DNA of 64,000 nucleotides from Dipteris shenzhenensis (taxonomy: Eukaryota > Polypodiophyta > Polypodiopsida > Gleicheniales). Both the position numbers and the translations under genes were made by a program. Under the pieces are notes generated by a model that worked only from the letters and a program-made list of their open reading frames with translations, was not told where the DNA came from and did no database searches. The stretch is taken from the NCBI GenBank assembly GCA_047967505.1, contig CM106541.1; one strand, written 5' to 3'. Below are positions 58,370-64,000 of the stretch, piece after piece. Position 1 is the first letter of the stretch. The number at the start of each line of letters is the position of its first letter.

Positions 58370-59700
58370 TGGGGCATTGGCTCTTTAATAAGCTTTTATG
58401 AATTCTTTATATTTTAACTATAAAAAATGTATTGGGAGGACTTTGCGTTGCTACTTTATGCAATTCTAAGGGTATGTGTGTGAGAAGGGAAAGGGGGAGG
58501 GGGCATTGGCCCCTTAATGTGCTTGTATAAATTCTTCCTTTAGGACCTTTAAAATGTATTGGAAGGATTGAATTGCTAGTTTGTGTTGGTCCATTAACAC
58601 ACATATATAATTTTTCATTCGTGAAACAATAAGACCAGATATCAAGATATTATGAAAAGAATTTGTATGGAGCTAACATGAATCGATGCATATGCTTATT
58701 TTTCTATTCAAGCAGAAATGGTTGAGAAGCTAACAAACATGCGCATGTGCACACACACGTATGCTAGTTGTTTAATACCTTAAGAGGATGTGATTTTAAA
58801 ACACCAAAGCTTTTGTGAGTCTTTGGAGTTCACTTGCAACCTAGACTTCCTTATCTTTATGCAATTTGAATTTTTTATAAAGTCCTTACAAAAATTAGAT
58901 TGATTATGGCTACTTGTTTAAAGTAACAAGGGTCTCAAAGAGGTCGAGTTAGTGTCAAGGCCATGCTACGAATAGACCACGAGCAATGGATTTAAGTTGG
59001 AATTTAAATGATTTAATGGAAGTTATATAAATCATAAAAAAGGAGGGGGGGGGGATTGGTCCCTTAATGTGCAGGTATGAATTCTTCCTTGGGGCTCTAA
59101 AAATTGAATTGCTAGTTTTTGTAAGTTAGTTAACACATATATAACATTTTGCATCTTGTGAAACACAATAAGACCTGAGATTAAGACAATTTCACGAGAA
59201 GTAGAGAGTTGACTTGAATAGGGCCCCCAAGTCGATAAAAAGCACCTATTAATTAATCAGTCTTGCGTGGGGGGGGGTAGTAAATGGCAAAATATTAGGG
59301 ATAAAGGGGTGAGGGGGAGGGGCATTAATCATTTTTACGTGTCAGGGGGGGGGGGAGCTTGAATTAAATAAAGGGGTGGAGGGGGAATGGTTCCTATTCA
59401 TGCAAGAATGGTTGAAAAGTTAATACATGCACGCGCGTGTGAGCATGCACACATAGACACACACATGCTGGTTGTTTGACACCTCAAAAGGATGTAATTT
59501 TTAATGACCAATGCTTTCGTGAGCCTCTTGAGTTCATTCACAACCTGTTTTCCTTATCTTTGTGCAAATTTAGAAGTTCCATAAAACTTGTAAAACTTCT
59601 CTAAAACCTATTACCAGAGATTAGCGTTCCCATTGGATTTTGAATGATTTAGTACAAGTTACACGAAACATAAAGACTTTAATTTCTCTCATAGAGAAGA
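58370..59700. repeat. G-rich diverged tandem repeat (~560-690-bp units)
   Basis: Three successive segments (from about 58,370, 58,480 and 59,040) each open with a G-run followed by CATTGG-CCCTTAATGTGC...TATAAATTCTTCCTT and TTGAATTGCTAGTTT. The last two continue with ACATATATAA, a CATGCACACAC block, GTTGTTT-ACACCT-AA-AGGATGT and AACCT--TTCCTTATCTTT-TGCAA. G-runs of 8-12 bases lie at about 59,044, 59,268 and 59,346. AT-rich DNA fills the rest; no coding region. Confidence 0.7.
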
Positions 59701-62146
59701 GAAGAGGACTCTAAATTTGCTTGAAGCTTTTGACTTTATTACTCTCTAGACTAAGGTAAGTTGCAAGATTTAAAGTAACAAATAAGAAAGATGTTTCACA
59801 AGTTTTCAATTACAAATATGAAAAGGATAGATGCACAAATTTAAGATTTAAAAAATCAACCTTGCATTTGATTTTTGTTTTGGTAAAGGTTAAAATCAAG
59901 ACCTCAATTTAACCATGGATACTAACTGTGTTGTATTCTTAGGAAAACTTTACCATTTTCCTAATGAAATAATTGATATCTTTTGAGACTTCTCCACCTT
60001 TTCTCTATAAACTTAGTTAAATTAAGAGAACCATAAAACAACTTACTTACCTTTGACGTCCCAAAATTTAAAGGTGTCCAAAGATCCAAAATTTTTTGGT
60101 GGAGAAATTGTTCATTGTGGAGTTTTTAACTTAATTGACAAATAGGGAAAGCTGTTGCAATTTCTTAGATCTTGGCATTACTCAACCTTCTTGGGTCTTT
60201 GTACTCGATGTTTACAATAAACAACAATAACATGTTATACATAACACGTTTGCCTCACATTATCTGAAACTCTGGTGAATAGGTAAATATAAAGTGATGA
60301 CTTCTCAATTCTATAGGCTCTTATCTGTGCACAAATGCTTAGGTAAACAAGTATAAAAAAGACTCCAGTACACTCTATATCGTAGTCACTATATTTAGGC
60401 CTTAGGAAAGGTTAAGATTCTTGAACATAAAGTGGAAAGCTTCAAAGCCCATTTCTTCTTAGTTCGTATGTTTGTACTATGTTTGCACGTCCTCTAATCT
60501 TAGGTTGTGTCTGTGTGAGAGACAGAAATTTCATTAGAATTGACCACTATTCTCTTCTCACAAATGCCCACCTTAGATAAGATTCATTAAAACTATAGCG
60601 CACCCCATCTCCCTACCTCTACCATATAGAAAGGTATACAGAGTTAGAGAAGAACAGCGACACATCCGTCCTCACACGGTCACTTAACTAACCCCACCCA
60701 CCAAGGAAAAACAAAAGCTTTCAATGCTTCCTCCATTAAATACATTGTAGGTAGAGGTTGATGATTGGCTAGCTAAAATCCAATCCACGACCAGGCTACT
60801 AATTAGCATCAGAGAGCTTTTTTCCCAACTCACAAACATATGACAACCTTAAAAGATGCCATCCATCAAAGTCACCACACGGCACAGTGTTAGGTATAAC
60901 TCCTCTACAAGAAGGAGAGGAGAACACACGAGAGAAAACATGCAGAAGAGACAGAGGAAAGAACAGTATTTGCAACCAATTGGTCTACAAGCAAGATGCA
61001 TTACACAAACAAAGTATTCCTCCAAATTTTTTGAGTCATTGGGGAAACATTCTGCCATCAAAGACATCTACCTCATTGCCTACACACTCTTTCCCGTCTA
61101 AACCAGAAACAATAACTGCACAGGGTGATATACCTTGAAAAGCCTGTGATTTTATTAAAAGATGATATCTGTGTCAAACTTTTTTTAATAACTCAATAAT
61201 ATACAAAAGGAAAATGGACCCACACTTAACGATCTTATGCACTAATCAGGATTCTAAATCAAGTTTTATCTTCTGTACAAGCATGTACTGCATTATGAAA
61301 AGAGCCAGACTCCAGTACTGTCCTGCTCACCATGTAGCCTTTTTTGCTATGGCCAAGGTCTTCTGCAAGCACCATGACGACATCACTCTGTAGATATCAA
61401 CTTGAAATGGTGATTCTAGAAAAGCTGACTCAAAGCAAACTTATCCAATGAGCAGCTTTGCCATAGCTATAGACGTTGCTCCGTCCCAGACCACTTGTTG
61501 AACATTGTCTGTTACCAAATCCAAACACCCGAGCATCAACAGATCCATGACATGAAATTTCAAATACAAATATCCAGCATCAAAAGATCCAAGCATGAAA
61601 TCTCAAGAGTATTAAGAATCAATCAATCCAGAACAGTAGCTATACAGCCCAAATAAAAAGTCTCTCTGGACAACACGTTCAGTCTTCTGCTGTTAACATA
61701 GCATGACAATCACCTGCAGAGGCAGACAAAGCTGCATAAGCAGGAATTTCACAATCCCACATGAAGGAACTCAGAATATATCAATACTTGCACCCTGATA
61801 TTGTGTCAATGAAGATTAGAGGTGTATTGCAAATAATCTTTCCATACCAGTTGCATCAAGTGTCATGCACATAAACTGGACAAAGAACCGCTGATGGGCT
61901 TGACGACAGAAAGAACAGGATTCTCTTCAGGGATAAACACTGACTGTGCAGCCATCTCCTGTACACAATAAATGGCCTGCTACCAACTTTAGAAAATATA
62001 ACGCAGCACAATGTAGTCCATTGAAGCCTAGTTGATGTGATTAATATTTCTGGTTGAGGTAAATCTGCTAGACAAGATCATTTAGCTTTGGAAAGCCTTC
62101 GTAGTTGTCTCAGGTTCGTCTTTTTACTGTATACCTTCAAACCAGT
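59701..62146. other. no recognisable gene
   Basis: AT-rich to 60,850, then mixed composition. Two overlapping short ORFs at 60,856-61,138 have no domain. Part of 61,140-62,146 could be 3' untranslated sequence of a minus-strand gene, but no signal proves it. Confidence 0.35.
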
Positions 62147-62602
62147 TTATCTTGAACCACCAGTCACACCCTTATCACCAACCATCTTTAATGACAGCAG
62201 AGCTTGAGACCTTATTTGACTAAGCTTTCGCTCACAATTCAAAACATTCTTCTCAATAGCCCTCCAACTGTGCTTGATATTAGCTTCAACCAATGTTGTT
62301 AAGTTTGAAGACTGAATATGGGTAACTTCTTCGGCCAAGGTCCTCTGCATGTCTGCCGCACAAATGGAGATAGATCTCAACCCTTTGTTAGTGGCACTAA
62401 CAATTACAGGCGCAGAAGATTTTGCGAAGTAGAACGCCTCACAAGTTGCACATGATAGAGCTGCATCAAATAACGTAAAGTACTCAATCAGCATTCCTTC
62501 AAGCAAGAGCCTAGATACATTGTTGTCAGAATAAGTCGGCCACACCAAACAGGCAACACAGTAGCGCCTCCACATTAAACACTCAGCATAATCAAGCAGC
62601 AA
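62147..62602 (-). CDS. unidentified ORF, possible terminal exon
   Basis: A 151-codon minus-strand reading opens with non-ATG codons; the best internal ATG gives MLIEYFTLFDAALSCATCEAF. A plausible splice acceptor (TGTATCTAG/GC) lies just before LLLEGMLIEYF at about 62,512, so it could be the last exon of a gene whose earlier exons are not identified. The chain is helical and moderately charged, without stops, and ends VGDKGVTGGSR. The AS8-like ORF lies 650 bp upstream on the same strand and may belong to the same transcript, but nothing proves it. Family not recognised. Confidence 0.35.
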   Translation of the reverse strand: MLLDYAECLMWRRYCVACLVWPTYSDNNVSRLLLEGMLIEYFTLFDAALSCATCEAFYFAKSSAPVIVSATNKGLRSISICAADMQRTLAEEVTHIQSSNLTTLVEANIKHSWRAIEKNVLNCERKLSQIRSQALLSLKMVGDKGVTGGSR

Positions 62603-63251
62603 ACTTCTCTGACACGCTCATTAAGATAACTCTCCGGTGTGCATTGATCTGGAAATTCATATCTAAAAGATCAGAGAGCTTATCTGGGAGCACAGATCCA
62701 TAAGCTTCCACACAAATATGAGTATGCGATCTTTGCATTCCAAACTGATAACAGGCCAGGGATTGCCCTCACACAACCGGTCAGTACATTAAAGGCACCG
62801 CAACATGTGACATAGAATGCGCACAGGGATACATGAACTGGATTGAAGAGGGTTAACTGTCCCCCTCATAATGCAGTAAAAGGTTCGCTATACCAATGCA
62901 TCGCATAAAAAATTAATACCTAAAAGACAAACTTTGTTAGAATGGGCAGGTACCCTTGAATGAAGTCATTCGGAGATCAGAACTCTCTTCCATGAAGGGC
63001 ACCCAATCGATGTAGCTTAACGAGTATGTTGAGCAATCAATTGTGGGAAGCAATCGATGCTTGACCGTCCGTAAGCAATGGCATAATTCGAAAGGAGACA
63101 CAATATTTTAAAATGATCAAGAGTGCCATGATCCAAGGACACATGAGTCACTACGCAAGGGATAATGTAAGAAAGCCATCGTGCTTGTGCTTCCAGGAAG
63201 CAACGAGGAGTTTCCAGTCGTTCCGAAATAATTCCACGACATAGTGCGACC

Positions 63252-63551
63252 TCAGGTGCAGCTACGCAAGCAAACATAGGAAGAGAGAAAATGGAAGGAA
63301 AGAGAGGAACCGTTGAAAGGAAGGGAGGTAAGGCCACTGGAAGGGAGGCCGATGCCGAAGCCAACGAAGGTGACGCCGATGCTGAAGCCGAGGCCACAGC
63401 CACCACCGACGAATCCAACAGAGGAAGGGCCAAAGCCAGGACCCCAGCCAACGCCACAGCCTAAGCCAAGGCCAAGGCCCCAGAAAGCTCCGTAGGTGGG
63501 GTGGACGGGGTTCCAGCGTTTGTAACGCCGGAACAGGCCGATGATGGTCAT
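63252..63551 (-). CDS. cadmium-induced protein AS8-like glycine-rich protein (first exon or whole)
   Basis: The ATG at 63,551 opens MTIIGLFRRYKRWNPVHPT, followed by YGAFWGLGLGLGCGVGWGPGFG and further G-x-G-rich hydrophobic repeats to about residue 70. As I remember it, this N-terminus is the hallmark of the small plant family annotated as cadmium-induced protein AS8. The Gly-spaced hydrophobic repeats suggest membrane association; the biochemical role is unknown. After GIGLPSSG the reading becomes Ser/Leu-rich and less family-like, so the exon may end at a GT near residue 75-80 and continue downstream. The overlapping minus-strand ORF at 63,457-63,017 is in another frame and Ala/Ser-rich because of this repeat; it is treated as a shadow. 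Confidence 0.6.
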   Translation of the reverse strand: MTIIGLFRRYKRWNPVHPTYGAFWGLGLGLGCGVGWGPGFGPSSVGFVGGGCGLGFSIGVTFVGFGIGLPSSGLTSLPFNGSSLSFHFLSSYVCLRSCT

Positions 63552-64000
63552 GGCTTTTGGCTCAGGTCTTCTTCTTCAAATCTTCTCAGTACATCGTACA
63601 TACACAAAACAAGGTGCATTTCATTCCATACTATCTTGTCACTTGTTGCACCATCCATTGTTGTTGGTTCTTTTATTACTTGTCTCAAATTGTATTTTGT
63701 CTTCAACCTATCACGTTGTGATGAAATCGACGAGTTGATGAAATCGACGAGTTGTCACTATGAATATTGACTTCTCCTAGGATTTTAGTTGGAAACTTAT
63801 GTTTTCATTTCTAAATCATATTTTCCAAGATATTACTGAGTGTTGATTGTGGTGCGGAAGGGTGTTTATAAACATCAATGATTGCAAAACTTGGAGCTTC
63901 ATCCTATAGTCAACAAACACTCGCACCTTGTTTTTGTAATGTATTCCTGCATTTGTAATTCTACATTATTTTTATAACATGCTGCTATTCCAACTCCATT
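63552..64000. other. 5' flank of AS8-like gene; no gene seen
   Basis: AT-rich, with a short tandem GATGAAATCGACGAGTTG (twice at about 63,719-63,754). No defined promoter element can be assigned. Confidence 0.4.

Noticed and set aside
63017-63457. 146-codon Ala/Ser-rich minus-strand ORF
   Set aside because: It overlaps the AS8-like frame in another phase; its composition is the out-of-frame reading of the Gly-rich repeat.

Overview
The window looks like nuclear DNA of a land plant with a large, repeat-rich genome. Plant-type Ty1/copia and Ty3/gypsy elements dominate, joined by L1-type LINE, hAT and tRNA-derived SINE remnants. Three genes of plant or general eukaryotic type carry no transposon signature. 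No prokaryotic operon, CRISPR array, rRNA gene or convincing tRNA gene was seen. The species cannot be fixed from sequence alone; a seed-free or otherwise repeat-bloated plant is possible but unproven.

Layout. 1-4804: copia element 1 (+), 5' LTR outside the window, one reading frame broken only by five stop codons. 4805-7200: copia element 2 (+), deleted at its 5' end and inside RT. 7.2-8.9 kb: short G/C-rich repeats and a broken coiled-coil ORF (-). 8.87-10.2 kb: ~245-bp tandem repeat. 10.8-12.3 kb: diverged short repeats and a perfect 24-bp inverted repeat. 12.4-13.9 kb: hAT relic (+). 14.1-14.8 kb: ~183-bp tandem repeat. 14.95-15.65 kb: gypsy integrase relic (-). 16.2-19.4 kb: LINE relic (-). 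21.45-21.65 kb: SINE (-). 21.78-22.41 kb: intact SNRNP27-type splicing-factor gene (+). 24.3-26.0 kb: a compositionally distinct stretch with a mitovirus-like RdRp motif C. 28.2-31.3 kb: gypsy gag-protease relic and copia gag relic (-). 34.5-35.4 kb: a TRIM-like miniature LTR element (-). 36.4-37.3 kb: pyrimidine-rich minisatellites. 37,792-43,873: a structurally complete copia element (-) with 171-bp LTRs, PBS, PPT and a 5-bp target duplication; a solo LTR of another family sits in its leader. 46.2-49.3 kb: a two-exon host gene (-) with a minisatellite in its intron. 50.2-53.5 kb: gypsy gag-to-RT relic (-). 55.5-57.6 kb: copia relic (-). 57.75-57.96 kb: gypsy RT scrap (+). 58.4-59.7 kb: G-rich tandem repeat. 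62.1-63.6 kb: an unidentified ORF and an AS8-like glycine-rich gene (-).

The three best host genes (SNRNP27-like, the two-exon membrane-protein gene, the AS8-like gene) are islands among mostly dead transposons and show no functional link. Every autonomous element seen is disabled by stops, frameshifts, deletions or lost catalytic residues. Many of the stops sit where related elements have Gln, Arg or Trp codons, as expected from cytosine deamination of methylated DNA. Identifications rest on motif recognition by eye; no database search was run.
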